A DNA stretch of 64,000 bases, from positions 248,001 through 312,000 of the forward strand of contig CAVYCE010000002.1 of the NCBI GenBank assembly GCA_963766995.1, written 5' to 3'. The notes beneath the pieces were generated by a model. It was not told the origin of the DNA and ran no database searches. It saw nothing but the letters and a program-made list of their open reading frames with translations. Within the stretch, counting starts at the first letter, position 1. Every line of letters begins with the position of its first letter. Position numbers and translations under genes: made by a program. Below, piece after piece: positions 43,830 to 53,273 of this stretch. Source of the stretch: Bog-473 sp963766995 (GTDB taxonomy: Bacteria > Actinomycetota > Acidimicrobiia > Acidimicrobiales > RAAP-2).

Positions 43830-44665
43830 GAGAGCATCCCAGGATGCACATCGATATCGGCCACCTTGCGCACCGGACCAGCCAAGACTGCTGGATCATC
43901 GTCACCTTGGCCGAGCACCACTTCAAGAATCCCACCGGGATTGCGCACCCGCACCGGACCGCTCGGCGCCACTACGCCCCAGCTGCGCGCCGCGGCGGCC
44001 GCGGCCACACTGCCCGTCCCGCAAGCCAGGGTCTCGCCGACACCCCGCTCCCACACCCGAAATTCCAACAGGTCACCCGCGTCGTCACGAGCCGGAGCGA
44101 TCCACTCCACATTCACCCCGTCAGCAAAGGCGGCCTGCAATTTTGGGCCGAGTTCGGCGATGTTGACCGAGGTCACTTCAGGGCCCAGCAGCACCAAGTG
44201 GGGATTGCCCACGTCGACCGTACGGGCCCGGCGGTCCACAAAATCTTGGGACTGGTCCGGCCCTAGTGACACCGGACCCATGTCAACGCTGGCCCATGCC
44301 CAACCCGACTCCAGCCCCTCCTCGTAGGAGATGGTGCGCACGCCGCCGGCCGTAGCCACGGTGAAGCACGGTGGCGACACCAGTCCGGCATCGACCGCGG
44401 CCTGGGCCAGGCAACGAATGCCATTCCCGCTCATTTCGGCCACGCTGCCATCGGCATTGCGTAACTCCATGGAGAGATCGCACCCGTCGCGCCCAGGACC
44501 GACCCGGATGAGGCCATCGGCCCCGATGCCTCGCCGCCGATCAGTGAGCAGGCGGATCTGCGCCACCGACATCCGGAGGCCATCCTCGGGATCCAGCACG
44601 ACGATGAAGTCGTTGCCTGCCCCTTCGTGCTTGGTGCACCGCATCGCACCATTCTCGCGCCTCAT
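43826..44665 (-). CDS. dapF: Diaminopimelate epimerase
   Basis: A 279-residue enzyme interconverting LL- and meso-DAP, the peptidoglycan and lysine precursor. The active-site cysteines are in EMSGNGIRCLAQ near residue 87 and ETLACGTGSVAAAA near 220, the conserved pair. KHEGAGNDFIVVLD is the family N-terminus. The ATG at 44665 overlaps the miaA stop (ATGA), with an internal ATG at 44644 as alternative. It is followed by hflX (TTGA overlap). Confidence 0.96.
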   Translation of the reverse strand: MRRENGAMRCTKHEGAGNDFIVVLDPEDGLRMSVAQIRLLTDRRRGIGADGLIRVGPGRDGCDLSMELRNADGSVAEMSGNGIRCLAQAAVDAGLVSPPCFTVATAGGVRTISYEEGLESGWAWASVDMGPVSLGPDQSQDFVDRRARTVDVGNPHLVLLGPEVTSVNIAELGPKLQAAFADGVNVEWIAPARDDAGDLLEFRVWERGVGETLACGTGSVAAAAAARSWGVVAPSGPVRVRNPGGILEVVLGQGDDDPAVLAGPVRKVADIDVHPGMLS

Positions 44666-45585
44666 TGGCGCGGACCGTACGCCCCCAAGGCTCGGTCCAG
44701 GAGGTCGACGGGGCCGGCTCCCGGCTCAGTCCACACGATCCGGGGATCACGCCTAAACCACGAGGCCTGGCGGCGGGCGAAGGTCTTGGTGCGCCGTATT
44801 GCCTCTTCGACACACTCATTGAGCGGAGCACTCGTCTCGACGTGGGCCAGCAGTTCCCGATAGCCCAACGCCTGGCGAGCGGTGCGCGAGATCCCCCGCG
44901 GCCGCTCGGCCAAGCCACGAACCTCATCGACCAGACCGCCCTCCACCCAACTGGCGAAGCGTTCGGTGATGCGGCGATCGGCCTCCTCCGGTGCGATGGC
45001 GATGCCGATGAGTGGCACCTTGGACGGCGGATAGGACTCGAGGCCGGGACCGAAGTGCGAGAACGGCTGGCCCGAGCCGATGGTGACCTCGAGCGCACGC
45101 ACAATACGTCGCTGATTGGTGGGCTCCATGCGCTGCGCTGCCACCGGATCGAGGTGGGCCAAGCGGGCATGGAGGTCGGGCACGTCGACGGTGCCGCTGT
45201 GCAGTTCGGCCTCGAGCGCCGTCACCACGTCGGGAAATCGACCCGGAATAGAGAGGTCGTCAATGACTGAGCGCAGATAGAGGCCGGTGCCACCCACCAG
45301 CACCGCGTGATGCCCACGCGCCTCAATCTGCGCCAGCGCCGTCCGGGCCGCCCGCTGGAATTCGGCCACGGTGAACTCATCATGCGGATCGACCACATTG
45401 ATGAGGTGATGTGGCACCGCGGCCCGCGCCTCGGGGCTGGGCTTGGCTGTTCCTATATCCATCTCTCGGTAGACACACATGGAGTCGACCGAGACCAATT
45501 CCACATCACCTCTCCGGCGGGCCACCTCGAGTGCCGCCGCAGATTTTCCCGTCGCCGTCACACCGACGAGGGCCACTGTGGTCAA
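44662..45585 (-). CDS. miaA: tRNA dimethylallyltransferase
   Basis: A 307-residue enzyme adding the dimethylallyl group to A37 of tRNAs reading UNN codons. The P-loop is GVTATGKSAAA near residues 8-18, and the family motifs VSVDSMCVYREMDIGTAKP near 33, VGGTGLYLRSVID near 98 and GISRTARQALGYRELLAH near 235 are intact. First codon TTG at 45585, overlapping the miaB stop (TTGA); a GTG at 45576 is a close alternative. It works with miaB, encoded upstream. Confidence 0.95.
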   Translation of the reverse strand: MTTVALVGVTATGKSAAALEVARRRGDVELVSVDSMCVYREMDIGTAKPSPEARAAVPHHLINVVDPHDEFTVAEFQRAARTALAQIEARGHHAVLVGGTGLYLRSVIDDLSIPGRFPDVVTALEAELHSGTVDVPDLHARLAHLDPVAAQRMEPTNQRRIVRALEVTIGSGQPFSHFGPGLESYPPSKVPLIGIAIAPEEADRRITERFASWVEGGLVDEVRGLAERPRGISRTARQALGYRELLAHVETSAPLNECVEEAIRRTKTFARRQASWFRRDPRIVWTEPGAGPVDLLDRALGAYGPRQ

Positions 45586-46982
45586 GCGCCGGCCACCGGA
45601 ATCCGCACTCGGTGGCGCGGCCGCGCCGTCACTTCTTCCAGCCGACCCGACAGATGGTGCGGGTGTCCGGCGGTAATGGTCACCTGCGCCAGCGCACCGG
45701 CGGTGGGCGTGCCGTTCATGCCGGGGCCAACGGGCGCGAAGTGCACCAGCTTCCCTTGACGGGTGCGGCCGGAAAGCATGGAGTCGTCGCGCTTGCTCGT
45801 GCCCTCCACCAAGACTTCTTCGCGACGCCCGACGCGCCCCTGATGACGAGCCAATGCCGAACGGTCCACCACGGTCTTGAGGCGCTCGAAGCGGTCGGCA
45901 ATCACTTCGGAAGCTATGAACTCGTCTTCCATCAGCGCGGCCCGGGTGCCGGGTCGGGGCGAGAAGATGAACGTGAACGCGCTGTCGAACTGAGCATCAG
46001 CCACGACGGCCAATGTGTCCTCGAAGTCCGCCTCCGTCTCGCCCGGGAAGCCGACGATGATGTCACTGGTCACAGCCAAGTCATTGATGGCGGCGCGGGC
46101 GGCGGCGAGACGTTCGAGGTATCGCTGAGCGGTGTAACCCCGTCGCATGGCGGTGAGCACCCGGTTGCTGCCCGACTGCATCGGCAGGTGGAGTTGCTCG
46201 CACACCTCGGGCGTGGTGGCCATGGCCTCAATGACTTCAGGGCGCAGGTCCTTGGGATGCGGGCTGGTGAAGCGAATGCGTCCGATCCCATCCACCGCAC
46301 CGGTGGCGCGCAGGAGGTCGGCAAAGAGCGGTCGGCGGCGCGTGATATCGCGCCCGTAGGAGTTCACGTTCTGGCCCAACAGCGTGATTTCGGTCACACC
46401 TTGGCCGGCCAACCCCTCCACTTCGCGCACAATGTCCTCGAGTGGTCGGCTGACTTCGGGACCACGCACCGCCGGCACGATGCAGAAAGCGCACGAGTTG
46501 TCGCACCCCATCTGGATATTGACCCAAGCGGCGTAGGGCAGCTCGCGCACGGCGTCGGGAGCCATGAGGTGGTTGGAAATGGACTCGGACGTGGGCGCAT
46601 CGAGGATCTCCATGACCTGGCCCACCTCCTCGGAGCGACGCAAGAGTTCAGGCGCACTGGTCAGGTTGTGTGTCCCGAAGACGACGTTGACCCAGCCCAC
46701 CTTTTGTTGAATGAGCTCGCGATCCTTTTGGGCCAAACATCCCCCCACCGCAATTTGCATGCCGGGCTTGGCGTCAACCAACGCCTTGAGGCTGCCCAAT
46801 GTGCCGTAGAGCTTCTGGTCTGCGTTCTCTCGGATGCAGCAGGTGTTGAGCACCACGACGTCGGCTTTGGCGATGTCGTCGGTTGGATGCATACCGTCAG
46901 CCACGAGCACGCCGGCCAGGCGTTCGGAGTCGTGCTCGTTCATCTGGCACCCGAAGGTACGGATGAAGAATTGCTTGGGCAT
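45582..46982 (-). CDS. miaB: tRNA-2-methylthio-N6-dimethylallyladenosine synthase
   Basis: A 466-residue radical SAM methylthiotransferase. The N-terminal UPF0004 domain has three cluster cysteines (TFGCQMN, NTCCIREN, GGCLAQ); the radical SAM motif CDNSCAFCIVP (C-x3-C-x2-C) is near residue 155, and a C-terminal TRAM domain (VLVEGTSKRDD) ends it. It modifies the i6A37 product of MiaA. The ATG at 46982 follows a weak leader; the stop overlaps miaA as TTGA. Confidence 0.96.
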   Translation of the reverse strand: MPKQFFIRTFGCQMNEHDSERLAGVLVADGMHPTDDIAKADVVVLNTCCIRENADQKLYGTLGSLKALVDAKPGMQIAVGGCLAQKDRELIQQKVGWVNVVFGTHNLTSAPELLRRSEEVGQVMEILDAPTSESISNHLMAPDAVRELPYAAWVNIQMGCDNSCAFCIVPAVRGPEVSRPLEDIVREVEGLAGQGVTEITLLGQNVNSYGRDITRRRPLFADLLRATGAVDGIGRIRFTSPHPKDLRPEVIEAMATTPEVCEQLHLPMQSGSNRVLTAMRRGYTAQRYLERLAAARAAINDLAVTSDIIVGFPGETEADFEDTLAVVADAQFDSAFTFIFSPRPGTRAALMEDEFIASEVIADRFERLKTVVDRSALARHQGRVGRREEVLVEGTSKRDDSMLSGRTRQGKLVHFAPVGPGMNGTPTAGALAQVTITAGHPHHLSGRLEEVTARPRHRVRIPVAGA

Positions 46983-47067
46983 TTGGGGAAGTCTACGGCC
47001 CCCACCTGCGATGACTGCCCACAGGGTCCGAGCAGGCAGGACGGTTTCGACTTACCATGCCGACGTC

Positions 47068-48300
47068 ATGACGATCCCGCCGCCACCGCCCTTCGGATTT
47101 AGCGATCAGTCACCAACACCACCGCCGCTCCCTCCGCCGCCACTTCCACCAGCTCCAAGCGATCCAGCCGTTCCATCCACCCCTCTTCAGCTGCTCGTTG
47201 CCTTCGCCCCACGGGCCAAGCAGCGCCGCTGGACCGTTCTCCTTCGCTTTTTCATGGCGATCCCACTGGTGGTGGTGTTGGTCTTCATTGAAATAGCGAC
47301 GTTCGTGCTGGTGGTCATCGGCTGGTTCGGCGCCCTGTTTGCCAGCCGGACACCAACCTTCACTCGGGACCTAGTAACAATCACGCTGCGGCTGCAACTC
47401 CGCCTGAGCAGTTACACCAACCTGCTGTCTGACAAGTTTCCTGGCTTCTCCCTAGAAGCGAAGGCCGACGACTTTGTTCACTTAGCTGTTCCCGAAGGCA
47501 CCCACATGAATAGGGCAGCCGTTTTCTTCCGCCTGATTCTGGCCATTCCCGTTGGCATCCTTGCTTCGTTGGTCCAGCTAGGCCTCGGAGTAATCCTCTT
47601 CTTCATGTGGTTCGTTATCTTGATCACCGGATGGCTGCCTCAGTCGGTATTCGACGCCGGCCGGGCCGCCCTTCGCTTTCAGGCTCGCTACAGCGCCTAT
47701 TACTACCTACTGGTACCGACCTATCCGGGTGGACTGTTCGGGGATGGCCATGCCGCTCCAGTGGGCGGACCGGCAGCGGCGCCCGGGTGGGAGTCGCCGT
47801 CTCCATGGAGCTTGATCATCGGGAAGGGCGGGCGCCGAGTTCTTGTGGTGGCAATGGTGCTCGGCGTCGGCGCCTACGTCGGCAATATCGCCCTCAATGT
47901 CGAGATCAATTCCAAGGTCGGTCAGCAGCAGAACCTGGAGAACGCCCATAACCGCATTGTCCACGACATCAATCGGTTTCAAGTGCGAGGACGAGCGTGC
48001 CAGCCGCTGGTGAGCTCGGCTGTCTGCCTTGAGCACAACGACCACACCCTGGCTCAGCAATTGACTTCGTTCAGTGCCGCGCTGTTGGGGAATGAGAACG
48101 CCGGCATCAGTGTCAATACCATCACTGGCGCTCGCTCGGCTGCCCTCCATCTGGCCACCCTCTTCTTGAGTGCCTCCAACGCAGGAGCAACCAAGGAGGA
48201 CTACCAGCGTGAAGTCAACGAGGCCCAGCTCGATGAGGCGGCTACTCGCGTGGAGAGCGCTCTCAACTCGCTGCAGTCAGCACTGAACAACGCTCCCTGA
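47068..48300 (+). CDS. DUF4389 membrane protein
   Basis: A 410-residue protein with a Pro-rich cytoplasmic N-terminus (PPPPPFGF to APSDP), then DUF4389 membrane segments: LLRFFMAIPLVVVLVFIEI, VVIGWFGALFAS, FFRLILAIPVGILASLV and VILFFMWFVILITG. The motif RVxAYxxLL is seen as RYSAYYYLLVPTYPGG. A further TM (VLVVAMVLGVGAYVGNIAL) precedes a C-terminal coiled-coil-like domain with two Cys (RACQPLVSSAVCLEHN). Function of the domain is not known. It is divergent from miaB and ends 10 bp from convergent thrB. Confidence 0.85.
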   Translation: MTIPPPPPFGFSDQSPTPPPLPPPPLPPAPSDPAVPSTPLQLLVAFAPRAKQRRWTVLLRFFMAIPLVVVLVFIEIATFVLVVIGWFGALFASRTPTFTRDLVTITLRLQLRLSSYTNLLSDKFPGFSLEAKADDFVHLAVPEGTHMNRAAVFFRLILAIPVGILASLVQLGLGVILFFMWFVILITGWLPQSVFDAGRAALRFQARYSAYYYLLVPTYPGGLFGDGHAAPVGGPAAAPGWESPSPWSLIIGKGGRRVLVVAMVLGVGAYVGNIALNVEINSKVGQQQNLENAHNRIVHDINRFQVRGRACQPLVSSAVCLEHNDHTLAQQLTSFSAALLGNENAGISVNTITGARSAALHLATLFLSASNAGATKEDYQREVNEAQLDEAATRVESALNSLQSALNNAP

Positions 48301-48310
48301 GTGTCCGGCC

Positions 48311-49177
48311 TCAGTCGGGAAGCGCGGCTGCATCGCCCAGGACAAGGCCGCGGCGATCGGCGTCGAGCACGAATACCCTCCCAGCCACGCCGCATTCACG
48401 CATGGCGTCCTCTGCCCCAGAACGCACTGCGGCCGACGTCGCCTGCGTGGCGATGCCCAGCAATGAAGACCCGGCACCGGACCAACAGGACGCCAATGCG
48501 CCAGAAGTGACGAGTGCCGCCAACAGTTGAGTCGACTCCGGGAACAACGGCGTCCGGAAACCCTGATGCAGGCGATCGGCCGTCGCCTCGCTGGTCAACA
48601 CGGTCGGGTCGGCCAGGCCGGCCAAGACAAGCCCCATTCGCCCCAGATTGAAGGTGGCGTCAGCCCGAGACACCGACGTCGGAAGCACCGCGCGGGCATC
48701 GGCTGTCGACAGGGTGCGATCGGGCACCATCACCACGAAGACCAGATCTGGGTGCAGAGGGAGTGCGGCCGAGGTGGGTCGACCATCCACCATGGTGGCA
48801 GCCACCAATCCGCCGAACACACTGGCGGCTGCATTCTCAGGATGTCCGTCGACCTGGGTGGCCACGGCGAATGGGTCGTCGGCTCCGGCCGCAGCGGCAG
48901 CGGCCACGGCCAGAGCGGCGGATGAACCTAATCCGCGAGATACGGGTATCTGGGAACGCACGGTGATGTGCAGCCGATCGTGGCCAATCACTTCACGAGC
49001 CACCTTCACCGCCAGATGGGATGCGTCGTCGAACTGACCAGCTCCCTCTCCCTCCGTGTGAATAACGAGTGCATCAGCCGGTTCGATGTCAACCTCGATA
49101 TAACAGTTGAGCGCAATGGCCAGCGCATCAAAACCCGGGCCGAGATTGGCCGACGATGCTGGGGCCCGGGCGCGCAT
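48311..49177 (-). CDS. thrB: Homoserine kinase
   Basis: A GHMP-family kinase of about 288 residues, phosphorylating homoserine in threonine synthesis. The start RARAPASSANLGPGFDALA is typical, PVSRGLGSSAALAVA near 87-101 is the GHMP ATP motif and GAGSSLLG near 247 the C-terminal motif. The frame is open to 49294, but the ATG at 49177 gives the family N-terminus. It lies 4 bases after the carboxypeptidase gene. Its usual operon mates hom and thrC are not in the window. Confidence 0.92.
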   Translation of the reverse strand: MRARAPASSANLGPGFDALAIALNCYIEVDIEPADALVIHTEGEGAGQFDDASHLAVKVAREVIGHDRLHITVRSQIPVSRGLGSSAALAVAAAAAAGADDPFAVATQVDGHPENAAASVFGGLVAATMVDGRPTSAALPLHPDLVFVVMVPDRTLSTADARAVLPTSVSRADATFNLGRMGLVLAGLADPTVLTSEATADRLHQGFRTPLFPESTQLLAALVTSGALASCWSGAGSSLLGIATQATSAAVRSGAEDAMRECGVAGRVFVLDADRRGLVLGDAAALPD

Positions 49178-49181
49178 CAGG

Positions 49182-50816
49182 TCAGAGTATGCGACGGAGG
49201 ATGGACTCCTTGGGAAGCTTCTGGTCCAGCTTGACCGGTATCCGAATCCGCTGTGACCCCTCCTCCACAATGAGCCAGCCCACGGCGGCACCACTGGCCG
49301 CTCCCGAGCGCAAGGTGTGCAGGTGGGTCAGTGTCCGATGGATGGTCACACCAGGCCAACTCAAGAGGTTGGCGCTCGACGTGGCCGATGCATTGACGCG
49401 GTGGCCGGCCACGGCGACATGGGCCACGAGCTGACCACTATGGATGGCCTCACTTTGCCCCACCGCAATGGCTGTGGCGTTGGCCAGGTTCAGAGCCTGT
49501 AATCCGGCCTCGTCAATCACATTGGGGCCGGTCTGCCCCGTCACCGCGGCCAAGACCAGGAAGGTCTTGCCGTGGTTGTGCCGCATCACAGCCAACACAT
49601 CACAGCCGCCGGCCACCGTGGTGAAGCCTGATTTCACGCCGATCACGCCCTGGACTCCGAGCAGCGGTGTGTAGGTCGAGACGGTGCCCGCCACGGGCAG
49701 GGTGATCGATGACATTTTCACGAACCCGGCGAAAACCGAGTTGGCCATGTCCGGCCCTGCCACCTTGAGTAGGTCGCCGGCGGTGGACTGCGAGCTCTGG
49801 TCGTACCCACTGGCGTCGGCGTAATGCGTGTGATCCATGCCGAGCGAAAGCGCGGTGCTGTTCATCTTGGCCACGAAGGCAGGAATGCTGCCGGCATCCC
49901 AGCGCGCTAGTGCCCCGGCATAGTCATTGGCTGAGTGGATCAACATGCCGCCGAGCAATTCCTTCTCGCTCAATACCTCGCCCAGCGCAACCTGGGCGTT
50001 TGCTTCATCACTGACCGTGTCGGTGTCATAGTCGGCCACGTCGGCGGCCGTGATGGTGATCTTCGGCCCGCTTTGCCCCAGCCGTAACGGGTGATCATGC
50101 AGAATCACGTAGGCCGTCATCATTTTGGTCAGACTGGCGATAGGTACCGGCTGCTCGGCAGCCGAAGGCATGTCGAAACCGACTGAGGGGATGGAAACAG
50201 CCGCCTCGCCCTCCGTGGGCCATGGGATGGTGACTGCTGACGTATTTACTGTCACATCCGAGGTGAGTGCCGAAGTCACTGTGGCCTTGGGCAACTGCGC
50301 ATGCAGTCGATCGACCACCAGGCCGGCAACCGCCACGATGGTCACGATGGCTAATACCACGACAACCCGGCCGGACACTCTGCGGCGATTTCGACGGCGA
50401 GGCTCCCCATAGGTGTCGCTGAGTCGACGCGCCTGTACTGGCGCGGCCACCGTTTCTTGCGCTGGGATTTGGACCGACTTAGACCGGCGTGATCGTGGAG
50501 GAGGCAGCGGCGGAGGCGGCGTAGAGGGGACAATGATGGGCGACTCGAGCGGAGCCATCAGCGCCAGTTCGAGTGCTGGCTCGTACACTGGCTCGTACAC
50601 CGGCTCGACATCAGGTTCGAGCACCGGCTGAGCTTCGGGGACCTCGACAGCGACCTCGACTGCCTCTGCGACATCGAGTGCGACGTACCGTGCGATAGGT
50701 GTCGGCGCGTCGGTGACCGGAGCTTCCTCGTCCTGGTCTAGGAGGGAGTCCAGGCGGAACGGAGCCACCATGACTGGGAGCTCAGGAGGCACCGGGGGCA
50801 GCGAGGAGTCGTTCAA
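49182..50816 (-). CDS. D-alanyl-D-alanine carboxypeptidase (S11), with long cytoplasmic tail
   Basis: A 544-residue protein whose first 145 residues form an unusually long, Glu/Pro/Val-rich and then basic cytoplasmic tail (EPVYEPVYEPALE, RRRNRRR), followed by one TM (VVVVLAIVTIVAVAGLVV). The S11 domain has the Ser nucleophile in ASLTKMM (SxxK, about 228), SANDYAG (SxN, about 295) and GVKSGFT (KTG-like, about 394). It trims D-Ala from peptidoglycan stems outside the membrane. The first codon is TTG at 50816 overlapping the ftsK stop (TTGA); an ATG at 50771 is possible. Tail repeats are low complexity. Confidence 0.88.
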   Translation of the reverse strand: MNDSSLPPVPPELPVMVAPFRLDSLLDQDEEAPVTDAPTPIARYVALDVAEAVEVAVEVPEAQPVLEPDVEPVYEPVYEPALELALMAPLESPIIVPSTPPPPLPPPRSRRSKSVQIPAQETVAAPVQARRLSDTYGEPRRRNRRRVSGRVVVVLAIVTIVAVAGLVVDRLHAQLPKATVTSALTSDVTVNTSAVTIPWPTEGEAAVSIPSVGFDMPSAAEQPVPIASLTKMMTAYVILHDHPLRLGQSGPKITITAADVADYDTDTVSDEANAQVALGEVLSEKELLGGMLIHSANDYAGALARWDAGSIPAFVAKMNSTALSLGMDHTHYADASGYDQSSQSTAGDLLKVAGPDMANSVFAGFVKMSSITLPVAGTVSTYTPLLGVQGVIGVKSGFTTVAGGCDVLAVMRHNHGKTFLVLAAVTGQTGPNVIDEAGLQALNLANATAIAVGQSEAIHSGQLVAHVAVAGHRVNASATSSANLLSWPGVTIHRTLTHLHTLRSGAASGAAVGWLIVEEGSQRIRIPVKLDQKLPKESILRRIL

Positions 50817-53185
50817 CGGTGTGTCAGTGCGTCGAGCTCGTCGGTCGTCATGAGCACCTGGCGCGCCTTGGAGCCCTCGCTCGGACCCACCACCCCACGC
50901 CGCTCAAGCAGGTCCATCAGGCGTCCGGCCCGGGCGAATCCGACCCGGAGTTTGCGCTGCAACATAGAGGTCGAGCCCAGCTTTGAGCGGACCACCAGAT
51001 CCATGGCGGCCTGGAGGTACTCGTCATCATCGTCGTCGACGCCTTCGATACCACCCCCACCGTTTTCGATCACGTCGATGCCGACTACCTGTTCGGTCTG
51101 TCCCCCTTGCGCCTGCCAGTGTTGGACCACCTTGCGAACATCTTCTTCCGACACCCATGGCGCCTGGAGTCGGCGCGGGATGTTGGAGGAGGCAGTCAGG
51201 AGAAGGAGGTCGCCCTTGCCGATCAGGCGCTCGGCGCCGGGCTGGTCGAGGATGACGCGGCTATCCGCCAGTGAGGACACCGAAAAGGCCATTCGGCTGG
51301 GGATGTTGGCCTTGATTACGCCGGTGATGACATCCACCGACGGGCGCTGCGTGGCTAACACCAAATGGATGCCGACGGCGCGTGCCATCTGAGCGATGCG
51401 CACGACGGAATCTTCAACGTCGCGCGCCGCCACCATCATCAGGTCGTTGAGCTCGTCCACCACAATGAGGATGAAGGGCAGTACTTCGGGTGCCGGCGGC
51501 TCGTCGTCAATTTCCTCGTCGTCATAGACGGCCGAGTGGTCGGCCCCCAGTGCGTTAGCGGTCGCCTGTTGTACGCCGCGCTTGGTCGAAGGCGGACCGA
51601 CCGGAGTGATGGTGCCGGCGGCGAGGGCCTGGTTGTACCCGGTGATGTCGCGCAAACCCTGTTCGGCCAGGAGGTCGTACCGACGTTCCATCTCTTTCAC
51701 GGCCCATTGCAACGCATTGGCCGCCTTCTTGGGATCGACCACCACCGGCGTGATCAGGTGGGGCAAGCCGTTGTACTGGCCCAGCTCTACCCGCTTGGGG
51801 TCGACCAACATCATCTTGACCTGATCCGGCGTACTGCGAATCAATACCGACGTGATGATGGAGTTGATGCAAGACGATTTACCGGCGCCGGTGGCCCCCG
51901 AAATCAAAATGTGCGGCATCTCGGCCAGGTTGGACATCACGGCGCGGCCGGCGATGTCGCGGCCCATGGCCACTTCCAGCGGGTGGATGGCGGCAACTGC
52001 CTCAGGCGAATCGAGGATGTCGCGCAAAGCCACCAACTGGCGAGTCCGATTCGGTACTTCCACCCCGATGGCCGACTTGCCGGGAATGGGGGCCAAAATC
52101 CGGACGTCGGGTGACGCCATGGCGTAAGCGATGTCTCGCGACAAGCTGGTGACGCGGGCCACCTTCACGCCCGGCCCGAGTTCAAGCTCGAAACGAGTCA
52201 CGGTCGGCCCGACCGTGCGACCGACCAATCGGGTGTTGACGCCATGCGCGGCCAGGGCCGCCACGAGATCCTCGCCAGCCGCATCGAGCTGCTTCTGGTC
52301 CTGGCGGACCTGCTTGGTGGCCGGCAACAAGGTCAAGGGCGGCAGTTGCCACTCGCCGACACCCCGAGGTGTGGCGGCAACCACCGGCTTCAGCGTCGGT
52401 TGCGTGATGATCGCTGGCTCCGGCTCGAGCTCGGGTTCTGGTTCGGGCTCGAGCTCGGGTTCTGGTTCCGGTTCCGAGTCGAAGGGGTCGGCCTCCGCCA
52501 CAGGAGGAGGTGGAGGAGGCGAGGCCGGCAGCTCCTCTGTCTCTTCAGCCCCTTCACGAGCCACCAGTGGACGGCCCTTCCACCAGCTACCGAGGGTGCG
52601 CCAGATGGCAGTCGAGGCGGTGGCGATGCCGCGGCCGAAGGTGGCCAAGGACACTCCGGTGGCGATGAGGATGGCCACCATGACCACGGCGACGAAGACC
52701 ACGGCCGCACCGGGACCACCGATGGCGGCGTGCAGGGAATGGCCGATCAGGGCGCCGATCCAGCCGCCGGCCTCGCGGATGTGGCGAGCATCGCCCATCT
52801 TGGGATCGCCCTTGACCAGCTCGGCCAACCCGCAGGCGCCGAGGAGACCAAGCGTGGCCCCGATGCCAGTACGCATTGGGTCGGGTCGCTCCCGTTCAAT
52901 CAAAAGGATCCCACCGGCTCCCACGCACACCACCGGAAGAATGAGGCGCGCCCAACCCACCACCGAAGAGAGCCCCGTGTTGGCGGAATGACCTACGGGA
53001 CCGAGCGAATGACCCCACAGGCCCAAGGCCAGCAGGACGCCCAGCGTGACCAACCCGATGGCCCAGAGGTCGACGGCATGTCGACGCAGAATGCTGGGTG
53101 GAGGTGCCGCCTTGGCCCGGGATGGGGCGGTTTTCTTGCGGACCTGGGTGCGCGGCGCAGCAGGTTTGCGCTTCTTGGTCACCAC
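50813..53185 (-). CDS. ftsK: DNA translocase FtsK/SpoIIIE
   Basis: A 790-residue septal DNA pump. N-terminal TM helices (DLWAIGLVTLGVLLALGLW and others) anchor it; a Glu/Pro repeat linker spans about 235-257. The motor has Walker A GATGAGKSS near 432, DPKRVELG near 465, FILIVVDELNDLMM near 570 and DSRVILDQPGAERLIGKGD near 645; the C-terminal gamma winged helix (STSMLQRKLRVGFARAGRLMDLL, in parts) reads KOPS-like sites. The start is GTG at 53185. It shares an upstream region with the divergent radical SAM gene, but the SOS box lies closer to the latter. Confidence 0.95.
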   Translation of the reverse strand: MVTKKRKPAAPRTQVRKKTAPSRAKAAPPPSILRRHAVDLWAIGLVTLGVLLALGLWGHSLGPVGHSANTGLSSVVGWARLILPVVCVGAGGILLIERERPDPMRTGIGATLGLLGACGLAELVKGDPKMGDARHIREAGGWIGALIGHSLHAAIGGPGAAVVFVAVVMVAILIATGVSLATFGRGIATASTAIWRTLGSWWKGRPLVAREGAEETEELPASPPPPPPVAEADPFDSEPEPEPELEPEPEPELEPEPAIITQPTLKPVVAATPRGVGEWQLPPLTLLPATKQVRQDQKQLDAAGEDLVAALAAHGVNTRLVGRTVGPTVTRFELELGPGVKVARVTSLSRDIAYAMASPDVRILAPIPGKSAIGVEVPNRTRQLVALRDILDSPEAVAAIHPLEVAMGRDIAGRAVMSNLAEMPHILISGATGAGKSSCINSIITSVLIRSTPDQVKMMLVDPKRVELGQYNGLPHLITPVVVDPKKAANALQWAVKEMERRYDLLAEQGLRDITGYNQALAAGTITPVGPPSTKRGVQQATANALGADHSAVYDDEEIDDEPPAPEVLPFILIVVDELNDLMMVAARDVEDSVVRIAQMARAVGIHLVLATQRPSVDVITGVIKANIPSRMAFSVSSLADSRVILDQPGAERLIGKGDLLLLTASSNIPRRLQAPWVSEEDVRKVVQHWQAQGGQTEQVVGIDVIENGGGGIEGVDDDDDEYLQAAMDLVVRSKLGSTSMLQRKLRVGFARAGRLMDLLERRGVVGPSEGSKARQVLMTTDELDALTHR

Positions 53186-53238
53186 AGTGGGATCGAGATT
53201 ACTGCCGGACCCTCACGATCAGGGGGACGCCTGCACCG

Positions 53239-53267
53239 TTGAAAGACGAACATATGTTCGCTATCCT
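53239..53267 (+). promoter_or_regulatory. SOS-controlled promoter of the radical SAM gene
   Basis: TTGAAA (53239-53244) and TATCCT (53262-53267) are 17 bp apart, and the spacer contains CGAACATATGTTCG at 53247-53260, an exact LexA-type palindrome. The expected start site coincides with the ATG at 53274, giving a leaderless mRNA. Confidence 0.85.
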
Positions 53268-53273
53268 ACCCAG

